A stretch of 64,000 bases of DNA, from positions 2,480,001 through 2,544,000 of the forward strand of contig NZ_CP121451.1 in assembly GCF_029689945.1 (NCBI RefSeq), in the 5' to 3' direction. Positions 34,235-43,915 of this stretch are shown piece by piece (positions within the stretch are counted from its first letter, which is position 1; every line of letters begins with the position of its first letter). A model generated the notes under the pieces. The model was not told the DNA's origin and searched no databases. It saw only the letters and a program-made list of their open reading frames with translations. The translations under genes were made by a program, and so were the position numbers. The DNA is from Paenibacillus amylolyticus. Its GTDB lineage: Bacteria > Bacillota > Bacilli > Paenibacillales > Paenibacillaceae.

Positions 34235-35830
34235 TTATCTAAACGAAGTCACAAAACTGCTGAACAGCGTCCGGACATCATACTGATATTTATGAATCGG
34301 CTCAATCGGACGGTTCTCTCCGAGTAAAGTGTAGACGGCGATCCGTGCTGCCCGGACTGAGTATTCTTCGGTGAACACCACGTCATCGGGAATCTCGCAG
34401 AATTGGCTGATGAAGGCCAGGTTGGTGGAACCTTCAGGTACAACCTTCGGTCTGTCGCTGTTCAGTCTAGGCATGAATTGGGCTGTAATGTAAGGCATCA
34501 TGCATGGAATACAGTTGGCGGTAGCCATGATCTCTTCTTGATGCTCCTGGAAATGAAGATGACCGATCAACTCCTGCATAATCTCTTCCCCGGTACAATC
34601 GCTCATTTTTTTCTTCACATAGTCACCTACGTTATCCGGGTATAGTCCGTATCCCCAGAATACGTTGACATGCTCTGGCTGACCACGGAAATGCGGCTGG
34701 AAAGCCAGTACGACGGACATGAACCAACTGGAATCTTTGAATGTAACCAGAGCACCGGTACCTGCCCGGTTACGTGTGAATTTTTCCATCAAGTCAAAGA
34801 AAATCGAATCCTGAAAGGTGACCGTAAACGACTCCCATTTGGACTCATGCACATGATCATTAAATGAAGAAGGATTACCTAGCATCGGTTTCTTGGCCGC
34901 AATGTTTTCCCACAGCTTCCATGAGCTGCCCTTGCCGTTCAGTTTCGGTGCGGAAGTCATGGAGCCGATATCAGCCCCTTCAGTCATCGAGCCATTGGTG
35001 ACAATGACCAGATCGCCTTCGTGGATGTCAATGACCTCCTCTTTACCTCCCTTGAGCACACGCATGCGACTTACCGTAATACCGTCGCCATCTTTGAAGT
35101 CCAGATCCGTGACCGTACATTTCAGCGTGAAATCTACACCATAAGGTTCCAGGTAGTTATAAAGTGGCAGGATGATCGAGTCATATTGGTTGAACGGTGT
35201 GCGGGTGACGCCTTCCAGCGTCTGAATTCTCGGGAATTCGTGAAAGAAACGGAGCATGTATCTTTTGAATTCCACGGCGCTATGCCAAGGTTGGAAGGCG
35301 AAGGTGGTCGCCCACATATACCAGAAGTTCGTTTGGAAAAAGTGAGGGCCAAACCAGTCGTTGATTCGCAGTTTCCCCAGCGTGTCTTCAGGAGTAATTA
35401 TCAGCTTGCCCATGGCCAACCGATCCGCCATATCAAAACCCATGGAGAGCACATCTTCGACCTTACCGTCACGGTTGATGAGCCGCGCATTGGAATGTGT
35501 GGGATTGGCATCGTCAAATTCGGTAATTTCCTGTCGCACAGATATGCCCGGACGGTCGATGGAAGGAATGGAAGCCAGCAGTTCCCATAGATTCTCATAG
35601 GCCTCGTCATTGAGCATTCGCCCGCCGCGGATGATATATCCTTGATCGGGATTACCAGCGCCATCATTGCTGCCGCCGAGAATCGGCATTTCTTCGATAA
35701 TGTGAATGTGTTCTCCAGGAAAGTCACAATCTCTGACCAGATAAGCTGCACCCGCCAAAGATGCAATGCCGCCGCCTACAAAATAGACCTGTTTATTACC
35801 GTGTTCTTCTTCACGATCATTCGCCTCCAA
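34235..35830 (-). CDS. ohyA: Oleate hydratase (MCRA family)
   Basis: FAD-dependent hydratase that adds water to the cis-9 double bond of oleic acid (10-hydroxystearate), a fatty-acid detoxifying enzyme. 531 residues: VYFVGGGIASLAGAAYLVRD (FAD loop near residue 15), EEMPILGGSNDGAGNPDQGYIIRGGRMLNDEAYENLWELLASIPS, WYMWATTFAFQPWHSAVEFKRY and NQYDSIILPLYNYLEPYGVDFTLKC are diagnostic. The start is doubtful: the only in-frame candidate is TTG 35830 with no site ahead, while GGAGG directly after it sits 5-8 nt before an out-of-frame ATG. A one-base error near the 5' end is therefore possible. Confidence 0.93.
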   Translation of the reverse strand: MEANDREEEHGNKQVYFVGGGIASLAGAAYLVRDCDFPGEHIHIIEEMPILGGSNDGAGNPDQGYIIRGGRMLNDEAYENLWELLASIPSIDRPGISVRQEITEFDDANPTHSNARLINRDGKVEDVLSMGFDMADRLAMGKLIITPEDTLGKLRINDWFGPHFFQTNFWYMWATTFAFQPWHSAVEFKRYMLRFFHEFPRIQTLEGVTRTPFNQYDSIILPLYNYLEPYGVDFTLKCTVTDLDFKDGDGITVSRMRVLKGGKEEVIDIHEGDLVIVTNGSMTEGADIGSMTSAPKLNGKGSSWKLWENIAAKKPMLGNPSSFNDHVHESKWESFTVTFQDSIFFDLMEKFTRNRAGTGALVTFKDSSWFMSVVLAFQPHFRGQPEHVNVFWGYGLYPDNVGDYVKKKMSDCTGEEIMQELIGHLHFQEHQEEIMATANCIPCMMPYITAQFMPRLNSDRPKVVPEGSTNLAFISQFCEIPDDVVFTEEYSVRAARIAVYTLLGENRPIEPIHKYQYDVRTLFSSFVTSFR

Positions 35831-35897
35831 AAGGTTCTGTAATCACATCCCTAATGTAAACCTTGAAGGTCACGTAAGGTATGGTCAAAAGAACGGG

Positions 35898-35932
35898 AGT
35901 GTCCAATTTTTGGTCACTTTTGAAAAAGTGTC
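35898..35932. promoter_or_regulatory. Inverted repeats upstream of ohyA, possible TetR-family operator
   Basis: AGTGTCC (35898-35904) faces GGTCACT (35912-35918) with one mismatch. It overlaps a second palindrome, CACTTTTGAAAAAGTG (35915-35930), which is perfect apart from its two central bases. They lie in the 144-base gap between the TetR gene and ohyA, where the ohyA promoter must be. The neighbouring TetR product is the obvious candidate ligand-responsive repressor. Confidence 0.5.
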
Positions 35933-35974
35933 TAAAGATTATGCTTGGATCATATGTAAAAAAAGCCGCACATC

Positions 35975-36559
35975 CTAATCGGATGGCAGCTTATTCTCAT
36001 ACCTATGCAATGCCCTCAGAACATTGCCTTCAATCAGCTCACTGAGCTGCTCAATAATCTGTTTAGGCGGTTCTTGCATATCGCCCCTCATCCACTGAAT
36101 GATCAGCCCCGTGAAGGCCAGGGTATAGAAGTTGGCGACGAACTCTTTGTCCTCACTGCGGACCCTTATCCCACAGGCCAGCTCATCAATCACACCCATA
36201 ATCAGATCATGGGTTACTTCATAGAGGTATGTATCCAAGTGGGTTCGCCCGAGCGAGTCGAGTGTATTGCAGCAGAATGATTTGTTGTTCTCGATGTAAC
36301 AAAAGATTTTATAGAACCCGTCCGTCCATGTGCTGTAGCTTCGGTACTCCGTAAGACTCTCCACCGCTTCAGTCTGATAGATCCATCCAAGCAGCGCGTA
36401 AATATCCTGAAAATGATAATAAAAGGTTTGCCGATTCACACCGCAATGATCAACCAGATGTTTGACCGTAATCTTGTTCAATGGAGTATGCTCCATCAGT
36501 GATTTAAGCGAGTGAGCCAGCGCATGTTTGGTTAGGTGAGAAGCAGACACAACATTCAC
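35975..36559 (-). CDS. TetR/AcrR family regulator
   Basis: 194 residues. N-terminal HTH: KHALAHSLKSLMEHTPLNKITVKHLVDHCGVNRQTFYYHFQDIYALLGWIY, typical of the DhaS-like branch of TetR proteins. The ligand domain (YKIFCYIENNKSFCCNTLDSLGRTHLDTYLYEVTHDLIMGVID) is TetR_C-like. ATG at 36559 touches an AGGTGA site; a GTG 9 nt inside has better spacing. It is upstream of ohyA on the same strand, so control of ohyA by fatty acid is a reasonable inference. Confidence 0.85.
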   Translation of the reverse strand: MNVVSASHLTKHALAHSLKSLMEHTPLNKITVKHLVDHCGVNRQTFYYHFQDIYALLGWIYQTEAVESLTEYRSYSTWTDGFYKIFCYIENNKSFCCNTLDSLGRTHLDTYLYEVTHDLIMGVIDELACGIRVRSEDKEFVANFYTLAFTGLIIQWMRGDMQEPPKQIIEQLSELIEGNVLRALHRYENKLPSD

Positions 36560-36891
36560 CTCATCATTTTGGAATAGCTTGCTGGGACATAACAGTAGGT
36601 AAACACCTCATGGCAAAAGTCCCCGCAGAAGTCGCTGAACATAAGCAAGTCATAACGCAGGAATCCCGAAAGATCCTCCCATTCAGATATCCCCGTGGCT
36701 GACCACCCTTGTCATGAAGCAGGGCACCTATAGCTATCAACTCGATCAGCACCATGACTACACCAGGGGTATTTTAGGTATCAATTGTTCCAAAAAAACA
36801 TCCCAAAAGGTCACTTGTGTTTCACTATCACACCCCTTAGAAGTTAGGCCTCATCAAAATCATTCACCATAAAGAATCAAAAGTAAAAGCT

Positions 36892-37002
36892 GAAACCCGA
36901 AACCCGAAACCCGAAACCCGAAACCCGAAACCCGAAACCCGAAACCCGAAACCCGAAACCCGAAACCCGAAACCCGAAACCCGAAACCCGAAACCCGAAA
37001 CC
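36892..37002. repeat. Tandem heptamer array, about 16 copies of GAAACCC
   Basis: The unit GAAACCC is repeated without interruption for 111 bases (15.9 copies). On the minus strand it reads GGGTTTC. There is no coding frame or association with a known gene. Copy number in such arrays changes by slippage, so it is probably variable between strains; no function is visible. Confidence 0.95.
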
Positions 37003-37403
37003 TTAGTGAGGGATACCAAATCCATCTAAAAAAACCTGATAAGCCGTCGCATATGTTCTCTCTAATACACTAAATCATTAAAACCGAGACCTCGTCTATA
37101 AAATCAATCATAGTAAGAACTACAACGAGTGAAGAAGAAAAAATCAAAAAACAGCCCGAGAGCCGATGCCCATCGTTTTGCTTATCTGCTACACTAACCC
37201 ATCAAATTCACACTCAATCCTTTAAAGTAGCCCTGTTAAAGCAAGTTATTACATAACGATTGAGACAACATTCAAAGAGTTGTCAGTAGCCAATTTTTTT
37301 ATCCTCTCTATATTACTAATGCCCGCCAACATGAAAGGTAGCCATTGGACAAACTAGAGTATCACTATAGAAAGAAATAAAATAACTACCACATCACAAC
37401 ATC

Positions 37404-37445
37404 ACAAAAGAACAAAAAGAACAAAAAGAACAAAGAACAAAGAAT
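37404..37445. repeat. A-rich simple repeat
   Basis: Units of AACAAAAAG and AACAAAG are repeated imperfectly, followed by poly-A-rich sequence to about 37490. This is low-complexity DNA; nothing coding is seen. Confidence 0.7.
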
Positions 37446-37486
37446 CAAAAAAATAAGAAAAAAAAGAATTGAAACAAATTTAAATC

Positions 37487-37514
37487 AAAAAAGACGACCC
37501 GAAGGCCGTCCTTT
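37487..37514 (-). terminator. Hairpin terminator on the minus strand
   Basis: GACGACC (37493-37499) and GGCCGTC (37504-37510) pair around a CGAA loop with one mismatch. Six A residues at 37487-37492 give a T-tract on the minus strand. It may end the dipeptidase transcript, which would then include element C in its 3' end. Confidence 0.6.
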
Positions 37515-37588
37515 TACTATCCCTATTACCTAACCCCATATAAAAAGTTAGGCTCAATCCTAAAATCAGTCATGCGAAGGCTGCAACG

Positions 37589-37726
37589 TAGTGGAGGGGA
37601 CGAAATCGATTCTGAAGAAGCGGAGCGTTCGCCTTTATCCCCGGATTCCTCCCTTTAAGAAGGGAATCAAGGAAATCCGGGGATAACAGCGATCGAAAGA
37701 ACGATTCGGCCCCGGAACGTCCACCC
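37589..37726 (+). repeat. Structured repeat element, copy C
   Basis: Core-only copy of the element at 22241 and 28749. TGAAGAAGCGGAGCGTTCGC (37613-37632) is identical to copy B, and identity continues to 37640. The central hairpin CCCCGGATTCC faces GGAAATCCGGGG and is stronger than in A and B. The basal helix GGGGACGAAATCGATTCT faces AGAACGATTCGGCCCC: its sequence differs from copies A/B (CAGAAATAACC/GGTTATTCTG), yet pairing is kept. No plus-strand gene follows; it lies 36 bases beyond the 3' end of the minus-strand dipeptidase. Confidence 0.75.
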
Positions 37727-37761
37727 AGCACGCTTTCATGATCTGGTTTTAAACACGATGA

Positions 37762-39117
37762 TTACAAACTTTTCAAAAACCGAACAATCGTCAACAACCC
37801 TTTATCAAAATTCTCCAGGTTGAAATGCTCATTTGGAGCATGCAGATTCTCATCCGGCAAGCCAAAGCCCATCATGACAGCAGGGATTTCGAGTACACGT
37901 GAGAGCTTCTCCACAATCGGAATGGAGCCGCCATCTTTGGTAAAGAGGGCACGAACGCCATACACATGCTCGTACGCATCTGCCGCTTTTTGCAGAATGG
38001 GATTGGAAGGATCCGTGTTGAAAGCAAAAGCTTTCTCAATCTGTTTCACTTGCAGCGTTGCACCCGGTTGAACGTGAGCACGAAGATGTGCTTCAATACG
38101 ATCCAATACATGTTGTGGATCCTGATCCGCCACGAGGCGGCAGGTAATTTTGGCATGAGCTTCCTTCGGAATAACCGTTTTGGTGCCTTCACCCTGGAAA
38201 CCACCCCATACACCGTTCAGTTCCAATGTTGGACGAGCGCCTACACGCTCCACGAACGAGTATCCTTCTTCGCCGTACAATTGCTCCAGTCCGAGGTCTT
38301 GACGAAGCTGTTCTTCATTGAAGCCCTGTTTCACAAATTCTTCTCTCATCTCAGGAGACAGTGGCAGAACGCCATCGTAGAAGCCATCTACACTTACACG
38401 GCCTTGCTCATCATGCAACGAAGCGAGCAGGGATACGAGTGCGTGCAGTGCGTTCGGTACACCGCCACCAAATGAACCGGAGTGCAGGTCGGTATTGGCT
38501 GTGTTCAGATCCACGTGAAGCGAGCAGAGGCCACGCAGGCCAGTGGAGATCGCCGGTTTTCCTTTTTCGAGCAGGGATGTATCCGAGATCAGCACCATGT
38601 CTGCACGCAGCTTGTCCGTATTGTCATTCAGATAGATAGGCAGGTTCGGGCTGGAGATTTCCTCTTCGCCTTCGATGCAGAACTTGACGTTAACCGGCAG
38701 TTCTTTGTTTTCGGCGAGAATGGCTTCTACTGCCTTGATATGTAGGAAAATCTGTCCTTTGTCATCCGTTGCACCACGAGCGAACAGCTTGCCATCACGA
38801 ACAGTCGGTTCGAAAGGAGGCGTATCCCACAGGTTAAGGGGATCTACAGGTTGTACATCATAGTGACCGTAGATCAGAGCTGTCGGTTTGCCGGGGGCAT
38901 GCAGGTGATCTGCATAGACAATCGGATGTCCAGCCGTTTGAATGATCTCTACGTTTTCCATGCCTGCACGTGTGAGCGCATCTGCTGCCCATTGTGCTGC
39001 ACGATTAACATCCTCTTTATGCTCTGAAATGGCGGAGATACTCGGAATGGACAACCATTCATTCAATTCTGCCAGGTGTTTCTCTCTATTTTGTTCAAAA
39101 TAAATCTGTTCTTTCAT
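37762..39117 (-). CDS. M20 family dipeptidase
   Basis: Zinc-dependent cytosolic dipeptidase of the M20/CNDP-like group, 451 residues, complete. Motifs: ALIYGHYDVQPVDPLNLW (metal His and Asp), LFARGATDDKGQIFLHIKA (bridging Asp), CIEGEEEISSPNLPIYL (catalytic Glu), ISDTSLLEKGKPAISTGLRGL and VMMGFGLPDENLHAPNEHFNL (C-terminal metal His). ATG 39117 follows AAGGAGG. It is divergent from the regulator at 39334. It probably hydrolyses dipeptides taken up or released by peptidases. Confidence 0.93.
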   Translation of the reverse strand: MKEQIYFEQNREKHLAELNEWLSIPSISAISEHKEDVNRAAQWAADALTRAGMENVEIIQTAGHPIVYADHLHAPGKPTALIYGHYDVQPVDPLNLWDTPPFEPTVRDGKLFARGATDDKGQIFLHIKAVEAILAENKELPVNVKFCIEGEEEISSPNLPIYLNDNTDKLRADMVLISDTSLLEKGKPAISTGLRGLCSLHVDLNTANTDLHSGSFGGGVPNALHALVSLLASLHDEQGRVSVDGFYDGVLPLSPEMREEFVKQGFNEEQLRQDLGLEQLYGEEGYSFVERVGARPTLELNGVWGGFQGEGTKTVIPKEAHAKITCRLVADQDPQHVLDRIEAHLRAHVQPGATLQVKQIEKAFAFNTDPSNPILQKAADAYEHVYGVRALFTKDGGSIPIVEKLSRVLEIPAVMMGFGLPDENLHAPNEHFNLENFDKGLLTIVRFLKSL

Positions 39118-39213
39118 TAAAAAAGGCCTCCTTCATGTTTGCTTTATCTCATTGTAATCCATTTTGTCATGTTAATAAAACATTGGTTAAAAAAATGATC
39201 AATTACAGATCAT

Positions 39214-39242
39214 TTCATTCACCGGAAGATTGTGCGTATAAT
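39214..39242 (+). promoter_or_regulatory. Possible sigma-A promoter of the AraC-type regulator
   Basis: A consensus -10 TATAAT is at 39237-39242; 17 bases upstream is TTCATT, a weak -35. The start codon lies 92 bases downstream. Confidence 0.45.
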
Positions 39243-39333
39243 ACAAGAAAAGGATTTCATCCATATATTCTCAGGGGAGTTGAGGAAGTTTCCATGACAG
39301 TCAGACCCGATGCAAGCAGGCAGGTGAGCAGCG

Positions 39334-41738
39334 ATGGAACCGACGAAGAGCGAACGATTATTTGGCAGATTCAAGCGGTTATCCGATGTAAAATCGGGAA
39401 GGCATAAAGGACGATTTTATCGAAACAGTCTGATGCTTATTTTACTCATTGCCAGCATTCCCGGGCTCATCACAGGCATCGTCATGTATCAACAGGTGGT
39501 TGGACGGATGGAGACCGAGTTCAATCGGATGCATCAGAATCAGATCGAGAACCGGGCACGCAATGTGGATGATCAACTGGCTTATCTGGAGATGAACTTA
39601 TCCCATTGGGCTTTTGAACCGAGGTTTGGCAATGCTTTGCGGACGCTGGATTTTGTGTATTATTTCAATGAAACGCAGGAGATTGTGACTACATTATATG
39701 TATTGCAAGGTTCCCACCCGCTCATCAAGTCAGCACAGCTGTATTTGCAGGAACCGAAGCCGATCCTGTTTAATCGGGATTATACCGAATTAAACGATGA
39801 AGCCAAAGTGCAAGCGTATGATCGTTATCTCTCCATGGGCAACCACGTGTACTGGACAGACTGGGTTTCCAGCGTCAACAATCATAGCGCACCTTCGACC
39901 ACCGATAGTCTCCTGCATACGGATGCAGGCAATGTACTGGTTCTTGTACATAAGATTCCTGGGGAGAGCATAAATCCATTTGGTGCACTGATTATTACGT
40001 TGGATAACGAGAAGGTCGCCAGTTTATTGAAAACGCTTACTCCGTATGACGAGGGTTTAACGTTTCTGATGGATCAGGAAGGGAACACACTGGTTACCGG
40101 GAATCCGGGAACAACGGGAGAGACTTCCGCTTTTGAGCAGCAGCTAAAAGAAGAAGTGGCCCTGCATGCGGGCAACCGCTCCTTTCTGTTCCGATATGAG
40201 GATCAGACCTATTCTGTCTCGTACGGCTCATTGAGCCGGATCGATTCGGACTGGACTTACGTCTCCGCAGCACCTTTGACCTCCGTCACTTCGCCAGTCA
40301 AGCTGGTATCCAAAATCATCGTCATTGCGAGCGCAGGCAGTCTCATTCTGGGATTATTGTTGTCCTGGTTTGCTTCCCGCCGCATCTATTCGCCTGTAGC
40401 ACGAATGCTGCATTTGCTTACGCCTGGCCGAAACGAAACAATATCAACTGATGCAAAGCTGGACGAGTTTGAGTTGCTGGAGCAACAGTGGAACGAATTG
40501 ACCTCCCGCAGTGTAACGGCACATCGCCAGTTGCAGGAGCAGCTTCCCCATCTGCGCGACAGCTTTGTATTACAGCTTGTACAGGGGCATCTTTACGCCT
40601 ATAACGAGCAGGATCTTCAGCAGCGGATGCGTCATCTCGGATTTGAGCTGGAGGGCCAGCAGTATTTGCTGGTGCAGATGTATTTTACGGGTACGAGCAG
40701 CTGCAAGGCAGATTTGGAAGCCAGGACACGGGATTAGTTACCTTTGCAGCCGTGAATATCACGCAGGAAGTGGCCAAGAATTATTTTAAACAGATCAGTG
40801 TCATGAACTTTCACGACCTGTCTTCCGCAATGCTTGTGATCGCTCCTCAGGACGAATCTGTGAAGTCACAAGCGATGTTATGGGGACAGGAGCTAGTGGA
40901 GGTCATAGGACGAACACTCAAAATGAAGGTGACTTTGATGGTCAGCCGCCCAGCAGCTTCACTTCAGGAACTGCCGGGACGATTCGTCGAGATGGAACAG
41001 GCGGTGGCTTATCGCAGTGTGGAGGAAGGAAGTCAGATTCTCGATCTGGAGGATGAAGAGTGTTTCCGCAGAAACGAGGCAGCTTCCTATCCGCTTGGGC
41101 TGGAACGCGAGCTGTTGCAGGTAATCAGGCTGGGCAAGCAAGCCGAAGCCGAACGTGTGCTGGACCAATTCATGAGTGAGATTACACGAACGGGAAGTAC
41201 CGAATTCCAGGTGCAGCAGATGATGCTCCAATTACTCGGCAGTATTCAGCACATGATGCTGCAAACGGGGGTCACACCTTATAAGCTGTTTGGTGGTTGC
41301 AACATGTATGAGCGACTATCCGGTATTCGTGAACCTGCACAGATGAGATCGTGGATGATGAATGAGGTATTCTTACCGTATATACAAGAGATCGAGATAA
41401 GATCCCAGGAACCGCTGAAACAGGTAGTGGAACGAACAATGTTGTATATCGATACACATTATCGCAGCGATATTTCGCTGGAAAACTGCGCTGACGCGGA
41501 GCAGATGACACCTTATGCACTGAGCAAGGCATTCAAACAGGTATCTGGCATTAATTTTATTGATTATCTGACACGTGTGAGAATGGAGGCGGCGAAGCAA
41601 TTGTTACGGGAGACAACGATGAAAATCAATGATGTTGCCGTGGCTGTAGGATATCAGCATAGTTATTTTAATCGGATTTTCAAGAAACAGGAGGGAGTTA
41701 CCCCGAGTCAATATCGCGAGCAATGGTTCGGACAATAA
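39334..41738 (+). CDS. YesS-like membrane-bound AraC family regulator (one-base deletion)
   Basis: Transcription factor that combines a sensor and an AraC DNA-binding domain. ATG 39334 follows AGGTGAG. First membrane helix at about residues 34-54 (NSLMLILLIASIPGLITGIVMYQ), an extracytoplasmic Cache-like part of about 270 residues, second helix near 330 (IIVIASAGSLILGLLLSWFA), then a cytoplasmic region and two HTH units at the end (DISLENCADAEQMTPYALSKAFKQV, TMKINDVAVAVGYQHSYFNRIFKKQEGVTPSQYR). The frame breaks in the GGG at 40689-40691; four G restore YFTGYEQLQGRFGSQDTGLVTF. About 801 residues. It adjoins the sugar transport operon that it most likely induces. Confidence 0.9.
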
Positions 41739-41763
41739 CCGTTCATCCGTCTGTCATTTCTGA

Positions 41764-41800
41764 CCGGCATCCAGCTTTAGCGGATGTCGGTTTTTCTTTT
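41764..41800 (+). terminator. Terminator after the YesS-like regulator
   Basis: CCGGCATCC (41764-41772) pairs with GGATGTCGG (41782-41790), one G-U, followed by TTTTTCTTTTTT. Confidence 0.88.
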
Positions 41801-41979
41801 TTAACGTAATACAAAGAAGGATAAACTTGCAAAAAATGTGCAATACTTGCTGCTACGATATGTCCAATATCAAGGAAGAATGGCGTTATAGCGGGCTTTC
41901 CAGCCAGAGCACTGGAGCCATGCAAAAAATGAAGGTTGCCGGAAACTAGGTGGCTGTATAGTCTGAATAACAGATAAAT

Positions 41980-41993
41980 TGATAACGCTTACA
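41980..41993. promoter_or_regulatory. Catabolite-responsive element (cre) upstream of the sugar operon
   Basis: TGATAACGCTTACA matches the Bacillus cre consensus TGWAANCGNTNWCA at 13 of 14 positions. It lies 23 bases before the permease ATG, where CcpA binding would block transcription or its start, giving glucose repression. Confidence 0.7.
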
Positions 41994-42015
41994 AAGTTGT
42001 GAAAGGAGAGACGTG

Positions 42016-42997
42016 ATGAACGGGAAGACGAACTGGAATACCAACGCCACGGCAAGTGCTCAAGCGGATATGGCACTAAGGCCCATGAGACGAGAGTCTA
42101 ACTGGAAAAGGCAGTTCAAACGAAACAAATGGTTATACGTGCTTGTGCTTCCCGGCTTTTTGTACTTTGTCATCTTTAAATATTTGCCGATGTGGGGATC
42201 ATCATTGCCTTTCAGGACTACCAGCCTTTTCTGGGCATTCGGGAGAGTAATTGGGTGGGGCTGGAGAACTTTACGAACTTTTTCTCCAACCCGGACTTCT
42301 TCCGACTATTACGCAATACGCTGGTCCTTGCTCTGTATGATCTGATCTTCTTTTTCCCGGCACCCATCATTATCGCTTTGTTATTAAATGAAATTCGGGT
42401 CGCATTCTTCAAAAGAACCATTCAAACGCTGGTCTATGTACCCCACTTTGTATCCATGGTGATTATCGCCAGTATTACGTACGTGTTCCTGACCCCGCAA
42501 GGCGGCGTGTTATATGATCTCATCGCCTGGATTACAGGTAAGCCCATTGATGTACTTTCCAGTCCGGGTTCGTTCCGTCCGCTCATCATTGTACAGATGA
42601 TGTGGAAGGAGATGGGTTGGGCACCATCATCTTCCTGGCTGCCCTCGCTGGTGTGGATACGGAACAATATGAAGCCTCCATCGTGGATGGCGCAGGACGA
42701 CTACGGCGGATGTGGCATATAACGCTTCCCGCGATTCGTACGACCATAGTCATTTTGCTCATTCTCAGACTGGGGAACTTCCTCGATACCGGGTTTGAGC
42801 AGATCTATCTGATGACCAACTCCCTCAATCGGGATGTCGCAGACGTCTTTGATACGTACGTGTACACGGTGGGGATTACGCAAGGGGCATTCAGTTACAG
42901 CACCGCTGTTGGACTATTCAAGTCTGTGGTGGGTATTATCCTGGTGCTTGGCAGTAATAAACTTGCGAAAAAATTCGGTCATCCCGGCATTTATTAA
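42016..42997 (+). CDS. LplB/YtcP-type sugar ABC transporter permease (two one-base deletions)
   Basis: Membrane subunit of a CUT1 importer. ATG 42016 with GGAGAG upstream. Opens with a polar stretch and KRNKWLYVLVLPGFLYFVIFKYLPMWG. The frame breaks in the GGGG at 42194-42197 and the GGG at 42619-42621. One G in each restores MWGIIIAFQDYQPFLGIRESNWVGLENF and MGWGTIIFLAALAGVDTEQYEASIVDGAGRLRRMWHITLPAI, the EAA loop. Then DTGFEQIYLMTNSLNRDVADVFDTYVY, diagnostic of the LplB group used for oligosaccharides. About 327 residues. First gene after the cre site. Confidence 0.9.
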
Positions 42998-43009
42998 GGA
43001 GGAGCGCCC

Positions 43010-43897
43010 ATGAACAGCCGTCTATACAACAGCCCTGCCGGCAAGGTGTTTGATATCTTCAATTACGTCATGCTGGGGATTCTGGGCATATTAACCGTCC
43101 TTCCTTTCCTGTATATTATAGGGAATTCTTTCGCAACGGAAGCCGAGATCACCGCACGCCATTTTTTCCTCATTCCGAAGGTGTTTTCGTTCAGCGCATA
43201 TGAGTATATTTTCTCCTCATCCACGATCTTTCGCAGCATTGGTGTTTCCATTTTCATCACGGTGGCTGGTACGCTGGTCAATCTGTTCTTCACCCTAACG
43301 ATGGCCTACCCCCTATCCAGAAGTGATTTCTGGGGGCGTAATGTCCTGATGAACATGGTGATTTTTTCGATGTTATTCGGTGGTGGCATGATCCCAACGT
43401 ATCTCGTCATTCGTGGACTGGGACTGCTTGATTCCTACTGGGCCCTTATGCTTCCTGGCGCGATCAGCGCTTTTAACTTAATTGTGGTCAAAAACTTTTT
43501 TCAGCAAATGCCGCCCGGGCTGGAGGAAGCGGCCCGCATCGACGGCTGTTCGGATCTCGGGGTGCTGTGGCGAATCGTTCTGCCTTTATCGAAGCCGGTC
43601 ATTGCCACGTTTGCCTTATTCTACGCCGTAGGCCATTGGAACAACTTTTTCTCGGCATTGTTGTACATTTCCGACAGTGACAAATGGCCACTGCAAGTCA
43701 TGCTGAGACAGATCGTGTTGCTCTCGCAAGCGAGTGTCGGAGATATGGCGAACATGGACCCCAATTTTGTACAGCCACCAGAGCAGTCAATCAAAATGGC
43801 GGTCATCGTTGTCGGTACCATTCCAATTTTGCTGGTGTATCCGTTTTTGCAGAAGCATTTTGCCAAAGGTGTCATGTTAGGTTCAATCAAAGGCTAA
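43010..43897 (+). CDS. YtcP/LplC-type sugar ABC transporter permease
   Basis: Second membrane subunit, 295 residues, complete. Six segments; FLYIIGNSFATEAEITARHFFLIPK near the start, FGGGMIPTYLVIRGLGLLDSYWALMLPGAISAFNLIVVKNFFQQMPPGLEEAARIDGCSDLGVLWRIVLPLSKPVIATFAL as coupling loop. The N-terminus is KVFDIFNYVMLGILGILTVLPF. RBS AAGGAGGAGCG. It lies 12 nt after the first permease. Confidence 0.93.
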   Translation: MNSRLYNSPAGKVFDIFNYVMLGILGILTVLPFLYIIGNSFATEAEITARHFFLIPKVFSFSAYEYIFSSSTIFRSIGVSIFITVAGTLVNLFFTLTMAYPLSRSDFWGRNVLMNMVIFSMLFGGGMIPTYLVIRGLGLLDSYWALMLPGAISAFNLIVVKNFFQQMPPGLEEAARIDGCSDLGVLWRIVLPLSKPVIATFALFYAVGHWNNFFSALLYISDSDKWPLQVMLRQIVLLSQASVGDMANMDPNFVQPPEQSIKMAVIVVGTIPILLVYPFLQKHFAKGVMLGSIKG

Positions 43898-43915
43898 AGC
43901 CAAGGGGGAGAACGT

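Larger units (their letters stand above)
36560..37761. other. Gene-free 1.2-kb stretch with several repeats
   Basis: No frame here has both a start with ribosome site and a family match. It holds the tetR 5' region (36560-36800), a heptamer array (36892-37002), A-rich simple repeats (37404-37445), a minus-strand hairpin terminator (37487-37514) and structured element C (37589-37726). The rest is AT-rich. Confidence 0.7.

Noticed and set aside
36892..37002. CRISPR array or true telomere
   Set aside because: Units are 7 bp with no spacers, no cas genes, and the window is internal chromosomal DNA.
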